This document shows, piece by piece, positions 1-7,014 of a stretch of DNA of 11,441 nt. Every line of letters begins with the position of its first letter. Position 1 is the first letter of the stretch. This stretch comes from Thermodesulfovibrio sp. Lineage in GTDB: Bacteria > Nitrospirota > Thermodesulfovibrionia > Thermodesulfovibrionales > Thermodesulfovibrionaceae. The position numbers and the translations under genes were made by a program. Where the stretch lies: assembly GCA_026415995.1 (NCBI GenBank), contig JAOAGB010000087.1, positions 1 through 11,441 on the forward strand, in the 5' to 3' direction. The notes under the pieces are model-generated. The model did no database searches. It was not told the DNA's origin and saw only the letters and a program-made list of their open reading frames with translations.

Positions 1-2334
1 ATTATAAACTATTCTTCTGTTTAGTGGCCACGCCCATGCCCAGTTAGGGAATAGTCCTAAACCAGTGGGGTCCTCTTTACCTCTTCTTTTCTTCATGTTT
101 CCAGCGTCTGTATGGCTTCCACAGTATACCCAGTTTCCACAAGCTGTAGTTCCGTCATCTCTAAGTAGAACAAAAGTGGGAATCTGTTGTCCTTTTTTGT
201 AAGACTTCTTATCTGAAGGATGCTCGGAAATGTCAGCTGTAAAATAACCATTCATCTCTTTTGAAATTTTCTCAATATCAACATGCTTTATCTTACCAGT
301 CTTGTCCTTTTCTCCATAATCCCAAGTGAGTTTCAGTATGGGATCAGGAAATGCTCCCTTTTCCTTCTCATATAGTTTTTTAACTCTGAAATAAAGCTCG
401 TTCATTATTTCTGCATCAGGTAGACATTTGCCAGGCGGATTTACTGCTTTATATCTCCATTGGACAATTCTACCAGAGTTTGTAACGCTTCCCTCTTTTT
501 CAACGGAAGAAGCGCAGGGTAGGAAGAAAACTTCTGTCTTAATTTTCTTAGGATCCATACCTGGTCCGCGCCAGAAGGAAGCAGTCTCATTATCCCAAAG
601 ATTTACGCAGACAAGCCATTCAAGTTTTGCCAGTGAATTTCTTACTTTGACAGCATTTCCGCTGGAACATGCTGGATTTTGTCCCCAGGCAAAGAAGCCT
701 TTAATTTTTCCTTTATACATTTCATCAAAGATTTCAAGCCATGAACAAGACTGCCCATCATCCCTTTTAGGTAGATAGCTATAACAGAAATCATTATCTT
801 TTGTTGCATGATCTCCGTATATTGCTTTTAAGTAACTCACGATATATTTAGGTCTGTTAGATAGCCAGTTTACACTCTTTGGTTCCTTTGTAGTTGGTGT
901 GTATTTTTCAATATATTTTTTCAAATCCACATCGCTTGCTACAGGTGTTGGATTGTATCCTGTAAGAATATGGAATAGTAATCCTTGGTCAGTGGAACCC
1001 TGAACATTTGACTCTCCTCTAAGGGCATTTACACCACCACCTGCCATTCCGATATTTCCAAGCAAAAGCTGAACAATTGCAAAAGCTCTAATGTTTTGCA
1101 CTCCCACTGTATGCTGTGTCCAACCCATAGCATAGCATACAGTTGCTACCTTATCAGGTTTTCCTGTTGATGCAAGTATCTTATAACACTCTTCAACTTT
1201 GTCCTTTGGTGAACCACATATATTTGATACTGTATCAATTGTGTATCTTGAGTAGTGTCTTTTTAGAAGCTGGAATACACAATTTGGATTCTGAAGTGTC
1301 GGATCCTTTTTGGGAATACCATTTTCATCAACCTGATATTTCCAGGTAGACCGATCATATTTTCTTGTTTTTTCGTCATATCCTGAAAATACTCCGTCAA
1401 GCTCATCAGGAAGCTTGAAATTAGGATCTACAAGAAAAGAAGCATCAGTATAATTTACAACATAGTCTTTGAAATACAAATTATTATCAATTATGTATTT
1501 AATTAGGCCTCCAAGAAATACTATATCTGTTCCTGGACGCATTGGAACATAGAGATCTGCCTTTGCCGCAGTTCTTGTAAATTTTGGATCAACAACAACC
1601 AGCTTTGCACCTCTTTGTTCTTTTGCTTTCATTATCCATTTCATTGCAACAGGATGATTCTCTGCAGGATTACCACCCATTGCTAAAATTACATCAGCAT
1701 TTTTAAGGTCATTGTATTGGTTTGTCATTACTCCTCTGCCAAACGACTCTCCCAGAGCCGGTACAGTAGGAGCATGTCATATTCGGGCTTGATGTTCAAT
1801 ATAGACAAGCCCCCATGAACGCATTAATTTTTGAAGTATATAACATTCTTCAACATCCAGTGCAGCAGAACCAACATGAGCAATAGCATCAACTCTATTT
1901 ACAAGCTGCCCCTTTTCATTCTTTGTAATAAAATACTTATCTCGTGTTTTTTTAACTAACTTAGCAATCCTGTCTAAGGCCTCTTCCCAAGATATTTTCT
2001 TCCACTGAGTTGCACCAGGGGCACGATACATTGGCTCTGTTACTCTGTAAGGATTGTTCGCCATCTGATAAATTGAAGCACCCTTAGGACAAAGTGCTCC
2101 TTCATTGATTGGGCTATCTGGGTCACCTTCTGTATTAATGACCTTCCCATCCTTAACTGAAACAATGATACTACAGCCAACTGAACAATAAGGACAAACT
2201 GTAGTAGTCTCCTTAGCACCCTTTGTTCTCAACTCAGAAGCATAAGCCTTTGCGGGCTCAAGATTAAGCCCAATCGAGCTGAGAAGGAGAGCACCTGTGG
2301 AGATTTTCAAGAAACTTCGTCTTGTAAGCTCCAT
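1..2334 (-). CDS. fdhA: Formate dehydrogenase alpha (catalytic) subunit, selenocysteine-containing, C-terminus cut by window edge
   Basis: This is the catalytic subunit of a FdnG/FdoG-type formate dehydrogenase, which oxidises formate to CO2 at a molybdenum or tungsten bis-pterin centre. The N-terminus has a twin-arginine signal (TRRSFLK, residues 4-10), so export to the periplasmic side is expected. A 4Fe-4S binding set follows at Cys47, Cys50, Cys54 and Cys82. The frame meets TGA at 1777..1779, read as Sec186 in the context HQARI-U-HAPTVPALGESFG. Family members have Sec followed by His at this place. I translated the rest by hand: it is open to base 1 and includes MGGNPAENHP, VCYAMGWTQHTVG, GNIGMAGGGVNALRGESNVQ, TEVFFLPCASSVEKEGS and RDDGTTACGNW. 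About 778 codons are visible. E. coli FdnG has about 1015 residues, so roughly 235 are missing. The ATG at 2334 is supported by GGAGGAGG at 2339..2346. Beta (iron-sulfur) and membrane subunits would be expected beyond the left edge. Confidence 0.96.
1731..1772 (-). promoter_or_regulatory. Candidate bacterial SECIS element downstream of the Sec codon
   Basis: Just after the TGA the minus strand can fold into a hairpin. The apical stem pairs CGGCTCT (1754..1760) with AGAGTCG (1744..1750): 7 bp including one G-U, with a GGG loop at 1751..1753. A lower stem pairs CTCCT (1768..1772) with AGGAG (1731..1735). The loop starts 23 nt after the TGA, within the range normal for SelB-dependent bacterial SECIS elements, which lie inside the coding region. 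The pairing is read directly from the sequence; the SelB-binding role is inferred from position. The fold was made by eye and not energy-minimised. Confidence 0.7.
1777..1779 (-). other. Selenocysteine (UGA) codon, Sec186
   Basis: The TGA interrupts an otherwise continuous formate dehydrogenase frame. It sits between HQARI and HAPTVPALG, the site of the catalytic Sec/Cys in this family, where it ligates Mo or W. A simple finder would end the gene here as a 185-residue fragment. The downstream reading frame keeps family motifs for almost 600 codons, so this is recoding and not a nonsense mutation. It implies that the organism has selA/selB/selC/selD elsewhere. Confidence 0.95.
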
Positions 2335-2360
2335 ATAACCTCCTCCTTTTTGAATTTTTT

Positions 2361-2404
2361 AAATAAAAAAGGATGCCTCAAGGTTTCATACCTCAAGAGC
2401 ATCC
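2361..2404 (-). terminator. Intrinsic terminator in the fdh leader (attenuator)
   Basis: On the minus strand GGATGC (2399..2404) pairs with GCATCC (2371..2376), and AGGT (2390..2393) with ACCT (2381..2384), around the loop ATGAA. Between them CTTG (2394..2397) can pair with TGAG (2377..2380) by two Watson-Crick and two G-U pairs, leaving U2398 bulged. This makes a stem of about 14 bp, followed at once by TTTTTTATTT (2361..2370). It stands only about 15 nt before the fdh ribosome binding site and after the predicted fdh promoter. It would therefore stop transcription before the gene, as attenuators do, and does not simply end the upstream operon. Confidence 0.8.
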
Positions 2405-2462
2405 CCTGTCTACCGATTAAACTTCTCAGGGGGCTGTATGAAAGATTTAATCGGTTCATCTA
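2361..2462 (-). promoter_or_regulatory. Structured 5' leader of fdh: putative terminator/antiterminator switch, class unknown
   Basis: The leader begins with hairpin P1, ACCGATTAAA (2446..2455) paired with TTTAATCGGT (2412..2421), a perfect 10 bp with a 24-nt loop. The loop carries TTTCATAC (2436..2443) and CCCCTG (2427..2432). Both have exact complements downstream: CAGGGG (2403..2408), which includes the first two G of the terminator stem, and GTATGAAA (2384..2391), which covers the terminator's upper stem and loop. The two pairings nest as an alternative long hairpin of 6 + 8 bp that would trap the 3' arm of P1 in its loop and break the terminator. P1 would then act as anti-antiterminator. 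I do not recognise the class; Moco, tungsten-cofactor, selenium or formate sensing, or an RNA-binding protein, are all possible. Confidence 0.65.
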
Positions 2463-2472
2463 CAAATAAATA

Positions 2473-2488
2473 TTCAATTATCATGCCA
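2473..2488 (-). promoter_or_regulatory. Candidate sigma-54 (-24/-12) promoter for fdh
   Basis: The minus strand reads TGGCATGATAATTGAA. This fits the sigma-54 pattern TGGCAY-N5-TTGCW with the correct 10 nt between GG and the -12 dinucleotide, but the -12 GC is GA here. The predicted start of transcription falls near 2462, immediately before hairpin P1 of the leader. The gene just upstream encodes an NtrC-family sigma-54 activator, which supports the call. The AT-rich surroundings also allow weak sigma-70-like boxes, so the assignment is moderate. Confidence 0.55.
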
Positions 2489-2575
2489 TATTATTTTTTT
2501 TAGATTATTCAATAGATTTTATATTCGGAGGGATGCAACCTTTTTTGCTAAGTTAGAGATATGTAAAAATTATTC

Positions 2576-3985
2576 TCAAGGGTTTTTGGCTTTTTGAAGT
2601 CTTTTATTTAGTGCCTGTCTTGTTATACCAAGCATAGATGCAGCAATACCCTGATTTCCCTTAGACCTTCTTAATGCTTCATTTATCAGTAAATCCTCCA
2701 TTTCTTTAAGAGTTGGAAGTTTATCGGGAAATCTCATATTAATATAAAATTTAACTATTTCACTTTTAAGCTCTCTATCAATGGCACCACTTATATCTAT
2801 AATATCTCTAAAACTTTCTAAGGATAAAAAGGCAGATGAACATCTTGCCACCGCATCATAAACTATCATTTTCAACTCTCTAACATTACCTGGAAAATTG
2901 TAATTTGTCAAAAATATGATTAATTCTTCAGGATATTTAGGAGGTTTCTTCCCCAAGGAGATAGCTGCTTCTTTGATAAAGTGATCAAGCAGCACAGGTA
3001 TATCATCCTTTCGCTCTCTCAATGGTGGTAAGTGAACATGATGGACCTTGAGTCGAAAAAAGAGATCTTTTCTGAATCTCCCTTTTGTAACAATTTCTTG
3101 GATATCTTGATTTGTTGCAACTATTATCCGTGAATCTGTAGTCTTAGAAATATCTGAACCAAGAGGATAATAAACTCTTTCCTGAAGCACCCTTAAAAGT
3201 TTTAACTGGGAAGCTTCTGGAAGATCTCCGATTTCATCTAGGAAAAGAGTTCCTCCCTTAGCTTTTGCAATCAAGCCTTCCCTGCTTGTAATTGCTCCAG
3301 TAAAGGCACCTTTTCTATGTCCAAAAAGAGTATCTGAAAACATTATATCATCAACCCCTGCTACATTTACCGCTACAAAATCTCCTCTTTTCCCACTTAT
3401 CCTATGAATTGCCCTTGCAATAAGCTCTTTTCCTGTTCCTGTCTCTCCAGTAATTAAAACAGGTTGATCAGTTTTTGCTATTACTTCGATGTATTTGAAA
3501 ATTCCTCTCATTTTCTGATTTATAGTAACAATTTCTGAAAAAGCCTGTTCATGTTCAAGTTTGTCTTCAATGAGCCTGTATTTTAACCCTATTATTTCCT
3601 CCTTAAGTCTACTCATCTCTAAGGCTTTTTTTATGGAAGATATGAGTTTGTTTTTTTCAATGGGCTTTACAAGATAATCACAAGCTCCCATTTTGATACT
3701 CTCTACAGCCGTATCTACTTCTTTGATTGCTGTTATTATAATAACTGGTATTTCTGGATATTCCACTGATAAATACTTAAGAAGTTCAAATCCTGAAAGA
3801 TGGGGCATAGATAAATCAAGGAGAATTACAGAGAAAGATCTCTCTTTTAAAACCAACGGAAGTTCTCTTGAATCTTCAAATAAGGAAATATCCTTTATAC
3901 CAGCTTGTTTTAAAATTAGAGAATATGTATAGAGTGATTCTTTTTCATCATCAATTATAGCTACGCTATAGTTGAAATTTTCCAT
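2576..3985 (-). CDS. NtrC-family sigma-54-dependent response regulator
   Basis: This 469-residue regulator has the three standard NtrC modules. The receiver (about 5-122) has acidic residues Asp12/Asp13, phosphoacceptor Asp57 (LLDLSMP), Thr85 and Lys107 (LVKP), so it looks fully functional. The AAA+ domain (about 150-385) has Walker A GETGTGKE (180-187), the sigma-54 contact loop GAFTGA (226-231), Walker B GGTLFLDE (244-251), RKDLFFRL (305-312) and GNVREL (366-371). A Fis-type helix-turn-helix follows (about 427-466, GNQGIAASMLGITRQALNKR). The gene starts 1 bp after the kinase stop with no strong ribosome binding site, so it is probably translationally coupled to its partner. The next gene downstream is fdh with a sigma-54-like promoter, which makes fdh the most likely target; this is inference. 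No transcription terminator was seen directly after it. Confidence 0.95.
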   Translation of the reverse strand: MENFNYSVAIIDDEKESLYTYSLILKQAGIKDISLFEDSRELPLVLKERSFSVILLDLSMPHLSGFELLKYLSVEYPEIPVIIITAIKEVDTAVESIKMGACDYLVKPIEKNKLISSIKKALEMSRLKEEIIGLKYRLIEDKLEHEQAFSEIVTINQKMRGIFKYIEVIAKTDQPVLITGETGTGKELIARAIHRISGKRGDFVAVNVAGVDDIMFSDTLFGHRKGAFTGAITSREGLIAKAKGGTLFLDEIGDLPEASQLKLLRVLQERVYYPLGSDISKTTDSRIIVATNQDIQEIVTKGRFRKDLFFRLKVHHVHLPPLRERKDDIPVLLDHFIKEAAISLGKKPPKYPEELIIFLTNYNFPGNVRELKMIVYDAVARCSSAFLSLESFRDIIDISGAIDRELKSEIVKFYINMRFPDKLPTLKEMEDLLINEALRRSKGNQGIAASMLGITRQALNKRLQKAKNP

Positions 3986-3986
3986 T

Positions 3987-5135
3987 TTAAGACTCGTAGG
4001 GCAAATAAACTCTTATTTTTGTCCCCTTGTTTTCCTTTGAACTGATAATAATCTCGCCTCCAAATTCCTCTATTATGGATTTTGATAAATAGAGACCGAG
4101 CCCTGAACCTCCAGTAGAATATTTAGTTGAGAAAAAAGGTTCAAATATATGAGGCATAATGTTTTTGGGAATGCCTATTCCCTCATCGTGTATCTCTATA
4201 TATAATCTATCTCCTTCAAGTCCTGTAGAGATCAATACACCTCGTTGTCTATCTGGTAATGATTGCAACGCATTTATGAGCAAATTAATTATTACCTGTT
4301 CTAATTTTTGTAAATTACCTTTTATTTCTGGTAGAGAATTTGTAAGATTAATACTAAAATTTTCAGTATATGTGAAAATGTGATGATTAAGAATGGCTAC
4401 TACTCTTCTTATAACTTCATTAACGTTAATAGAGGAAAACTCAGATCTAAGTCCATCTCTTATGTACTTTTTAAAATCATCTATCGTATCTGAAATTCTA
4501 TTTATTCCCTCAATAAGTGACATCATAAGTCTCGGTATGACTATGCTAACTTCTGAAGAAGAAATTCCTCCAACTAAAAATTCACCATTTTCCCCTTCGT
4601 ATTCTTTGATTAAATTGAAAACATCATTCCAAGCCTGGAAAGTGATTTTAAGATTGTTTATCATAAAATTACAAATGTTGTTTATTTCATGGGATATACT
4701 TGAAGTAACAAGATCGATCGATTTTAATTTGTCTTGAATTATGAGTTGTGCATTTTTTCTTCGTTTTTCCTCTTTATGCTTAATTTTTTCAGTGATATCA
4801 GAAAAAGTAAAGATTACAAGTCTACAATCATCACAAGCTATTGGATATAAATTAAAAAGTAAAAGCCCTTTAGTATTACCATCCTTTTTGAAGCTGATAA
4901 CCCTCTTTTCTTCAATGTTATGACAGTCTTTTATTAGTTTTATAAAATTAATGTATTCATCTTCTTGAAATAAAGCTGCTAAATCCGAAGTATCTCTCAA
5001 AAATTCTCTTGCCTTTTCATTTAAATAAAGAATTTCATATCTTTCAGGATCAAATACAATTAAAGGTGTTGAATAAGATTCTATGAATTTTAATAAAATT
5101 TCACTTAAAGTAGCTTCACCTTGAAATAATTTCAT
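3987..5135 (-). CDS. Soluble PAS-type sensor histidine kinase (NtrB-like), partner of the adjacent regulator
   Basis: A 382-residue kinase without signal peptide or membrane helices, so it should sense a cytoplasmic signal. An N-terminal PAS-like domain (about 15-117: LIVFDPERYEILYLNEKARE and a strand ending IFTFSDIT) leads through a charged helix to the dimerisation/phosphotransfer domain with His149 (SISHEINN). The ATPase domain has the N-box EQVIINLLINAL (279-290, key Asn288), G1 DEGIGI (317-322), F-box FEPFFSTK and G2 GGSGLGL (342-348). Between the H-box helix and the second helix lies an enlarged segment (about 165-210, with EGENGEFLVGG). I recall a subfamily of PAS kinases with a similar segment after HEINNPNNF; here the proline is replaced (HEINNICNF). 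The start forms an ATGA overlap with the end of purM, with AGGA at a good distance upstream. The signal is unknown. Cys101 and Cys104 (CDDC) in the PAS-like part could be redox or metal responsive, which is speculation. Confidence 0.93.
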   Translation of the reverse strand: MKLFQGEATLSEILLKFIESYSTPLIVFDPERYEILYLNEKAREFLRDTSDLAALFQEDEYINFIKLIKDCHNIEEKRVISFKKDGNTKGLLLFNLYPIACDDCRLVIFTFSDITEKIKHKEEKRRKNAQLIIQDKLKSIDLVTSSISHEINNICNFMINNLKITFQAWNDVFNLIKEYEGENGEFLVGGISSSEVSIVIPRLMMSLIEGINRISDTIDDFKKYIRDGLRSEFSSINVNEVIRRVVAILNHHIFTYTENFSINLTNSLPEIKGNLQKLEQVIINLLINALQSLPDRQRGVLISTGLEGDRLYIEIHDEGIGIPKNIMPHIFEPFFSTKYSTGGSGLGLYLSKSIIEEFGGEIIISSKENKGTKIRVYLPYES

Positions 5136-6160
5136 TTTATCCTGATCTTTCCTTTTCCTTCCTTAATTTCTCCAATTAAATAGGCTTGGTATCCATTTTT
5201 ATCTAAAATATTTATTGCCTCATTTACATAGTCTCTTTCAGTTATAAATATATAGCCTATTCCCATATTGAAAACCTTAAACATTTCAGTATCGCTTATT
5301 TTACCTATCCTTTGGATTAACTGGAAAATTGGTGGAGGCTGCCAACTATTTTTATAAATAATAGCAGTTATATTGGATGGGAAAATTCTCGGCAAATTTC
5401 CTGTGATACCTCCTCCTGTTATATGCGCCATACCCTTAATATTTACTCTATCTTTAAGAGCAAAATAGGCATCAACATAAATCTTAGTTGGCTTAAGTAA
5501 TTCTTCTGCAAGACTACAGCCAAGTTCAGGAATGGATTGCTCAAGTTTAAATTTCCCTATATCAAAAAATACTTTTCTCACCAGTGAGAAACCATTACTG
5601 TGTAATCCTGATGATGCCAATCCAACAATAGCATCTCCATCTTTAATCTCAGAACCATTTATAATTTCATCCTTTTCAACAATTCCTACGGCAAAACCTG
5701 CGAGATCATACTCATTTTTTTTATAGAAACCTGGCAGTTCGGCTGTTTCACCTCCTATTAGAGCACAGCCTGCCTGTTTGCAGCCTTCCACAATGCCTTT
5801 TATAATTTGAGATGCCTTTTCAGCATTGAGTTTTCCTGTGGCAAAATAATCAAGAAAGAAGAGAGGTTCTGCCCCCAAGGTTAGAATATCATTAACACAC
5901 ATGGCAACAAGGTCAATTCCGACAGTGTCATGTTTATCCGATTCAAAGGCTATTTTTAGCTTTGTTCCAACTCCGTCTGTTCCACTTACAAGAATAGGTT
6001 CTTTATATTTTTTAATATCCAATTTAAAAAGACCTGCAAAAAGTCCTATATCAGTCAAGACTTCCTTGCGAAAAGTTGTTTTGACCATTGGAGAAATCAT
6101 ACTAACAAATCTGTCTGCTTCATTAATATCAACACCAGCCTTTTTATAAGTAATACTCAT
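5132..6160 (-). CDS. purM: Phosphoribosylformylglycinamidine cyclo-ligase (AIR synthetase)
   Basis: PurM catalyses the ATP-dependent ring closure of FGAM to AIR in de novo purine synthesis, in the cytoplasm. The 342 residues match the usual length (about 345), and family motifs run throughout: YKKAGVDI near the N-terminus, SGTDGVGTKL (59-68), GIDLVAMCVND (81-91), GAEPLFFLDYFATGKL (96-111), GGETAELPG (136-144), SSGLHSNGFSLVR (183-195), HITGGG (246-251) and FNMGIG (297-302). The ATG lies in an ATGA overlap with the nadC stop, preceded by AAGGAGG inside the nadC 3' end. Its own stop overlaps the kinase ATG in the same way, so translation of the kinase may be tied to purM. Confidence 0.97.
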   Translation of the reverse strand: MSITYKKAGVDINEADRFVSMISPMVKTTFRKEVLTDIGLFAGLFKLDIKKYKEPILVSGTDGVGTKLKIAFESDKHDTVGIDLVAMCVNDILTLGAEPLFFLDYFATGKLNAEKASQIIKGIVEGCKQAGCALIGGETAELPGFYKKNEYDLAGFAVGIVEKDEIINGSEIKDGDAIVGLASSGLHSNGFSLVRKVFFDIGKFKLEQSIPELGCSLAEELLKPTKIYVDAYFALKDRVNIKGMAHITGGGITGNLPRIFPSNITAIIYKNSWQPPPIFQLIQRIGKISDTEMFKVFNMGIGYIFITERDYVNEAINILDKNGYQAYLIGEIKEGKGKIRIK

Positions 6161-7014
6161 AGGACCTCCTTAATTTTCATACTAATATCTACAGCTCTTG
6201 CAGAATGAGTTAATGCACCTATTGATACAAAATCTATACCTATTGACGCTATTTCTCTGATATTATCAAGACTTACACCCCCAGATGCTTCAAGAAGGAC
6301 TTTATTTTTTGCAAGCTTAACAGCTTTTTTCATTGTCTCAATATCCATATTATCGAGCATAACTATGTCTGCTCCTAAGGAAATCGCATCTTTTAATTCT
6401 GCAAGATTTTTCACCTCTACTTCCACCTTTTGATGAACAGAATTCTTTTTAACCTTAATTAAAGCCTCCTTTACAGAACCTGCAATTTTAATATGATTGT
6501 CCTTTACGAGAATGGCATCATAAAGAGCAAAACGATGATTATGACCACCACCTATACGTACTGCGTACTTTTCCATAAATCTCAATCCAGGAGTTGTTTT
6601 CCTTGTATCAAGAATTTTTATATTAAAACCCTCTGTTCTTCTCACAAATTCTGCTGTCAATGTGGCAATACCAGAAAGTCTTTGAAGAATATTAAGTGCA
6701 ATACGCTCTCCTGCAAGAAGTAATCTTGCATTTCCTTTGAGTTCTGCTATAATTTTTCCCTTTTCAATGAAATCACCATCTTTGAAGTACTCTTTAAACT
6801 CTATAGAATTAGGTTGAAGGCTGAAGTTTAAGGATAAAATATAAAGAAAACGTCTTATAAAGGGGAGTCCTGCTAAAATACAATCTTCTTTACAAATTAT
6901 TTGTGCATTTGCAATACATTCTTCAGGAACTATAAGTTGCGATGTTATATCTCCATTTCCTATATCCTCTAAAATAGAAAGTTTAAAAATTTCATCAACA
7001 AGCGTATAGAACAT
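6157..7014 (-). CDS. nadC: Nicotinate-nucleotide pyrophosphorylase (quinolinate phosphoribosyltransferase)
   Basis: NadC converts quinolinate and PRPP to nicotinate mononucleotide, CO2 and PPi in de novo NAD synthesis. The 285-residue protein has the type II PRTase motifs in order: EDIGNGDITS (16-25), ERIALNILQRLSGIAT (103-118), LDTRKTTPGLR (135-145, substrate-binding basic residues), GGGHNHR (155-161), KDNH (171-174), EVEV (198-201), LEASGG (241-246) and SIGALTHS (264-271). Length and motif spacing are normal. The start ATG overlaps the stop of the repeat-protein gene by one base (TAATG), and the stop overlaps the purM ATG. nadA and nadB are not in the window. Cysteines 33, 41 and 45 lie in the N-terminal domain; I see no reason to give them a special role. 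Confidence 0.97.
   Translation of the reverse strand: MFYTLVDEIFKLSILEDIGNGDITSQLIVPEECIANAQIICKEDCILAGLPFIRRFLYILSLNFSLQPNSIEFKEYFKDGDFIEKGKIIAELKGNARLLLAGERIALNILQRLSGIATLTAEFVRRTEGFNIKILDTRKTTPGLRFMEKYAVRIGGGHNHRFALYDAILVKDNHIKIAGSVKEALIKVKKNSVHQKVEVEVKNLAELKDAISLGADIVMLDNMDIETMKKAVKLAKNKVLLEASGGVSLDNIREIASIGIDFVSIGALTHSARAVDISMKIKEVL

Noticed and set aside
428..778. Plus-strand ORF of 116 codons, considered as a gene.
   Set aside because: It lies wholly opposite the formate dehydrogenase frame, which has clear family motifs here. The translated product shows no recognisable features.
1777..2334. A stand-alone 185-residue iron-sulfur/Tat protein ending at the TGA.
   Set aside because: The downstream frame continues the same family without interruption, and the TGA sits at the catalytic Sec position, so this is one gene with recoding.
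2403..2455. A classical H-type pseudoknot between the loop block 2427..2432 and 2403..2408 with the 10-bp stem intact.
   Set aside because: Only three nucleotides (2409..2411) would need to cross ten base pairs, which is sterically poor. The nested antiterminator hairpin uses the same pairing and explains the second 8-nt block as well.
2307..2459. A 50-codon ORF on the minus strand from ATG at 2459 through the whole fdh leader, overlapping the fdh start out of frame and ending in TGA.
   Set aside because: There is no ribosome binding site, the ATG would lie only about 3 nt from the predicted transcription start, and the peptide has no regulatory codon run. Long stop-free stretches of this size occur by chance. 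A leader-peptide role cannot be excluded but is not supported.
2535..2548. Weak dyad GCAA-N6-TTGC upstream of the sigma-54-like promoter, considered as an activator binding site.
   Set aside because: Only 4 bp per arm, a single copy, partly a homopolymer run. Its place near -79 is suitable, but the sequence is too weak to call.
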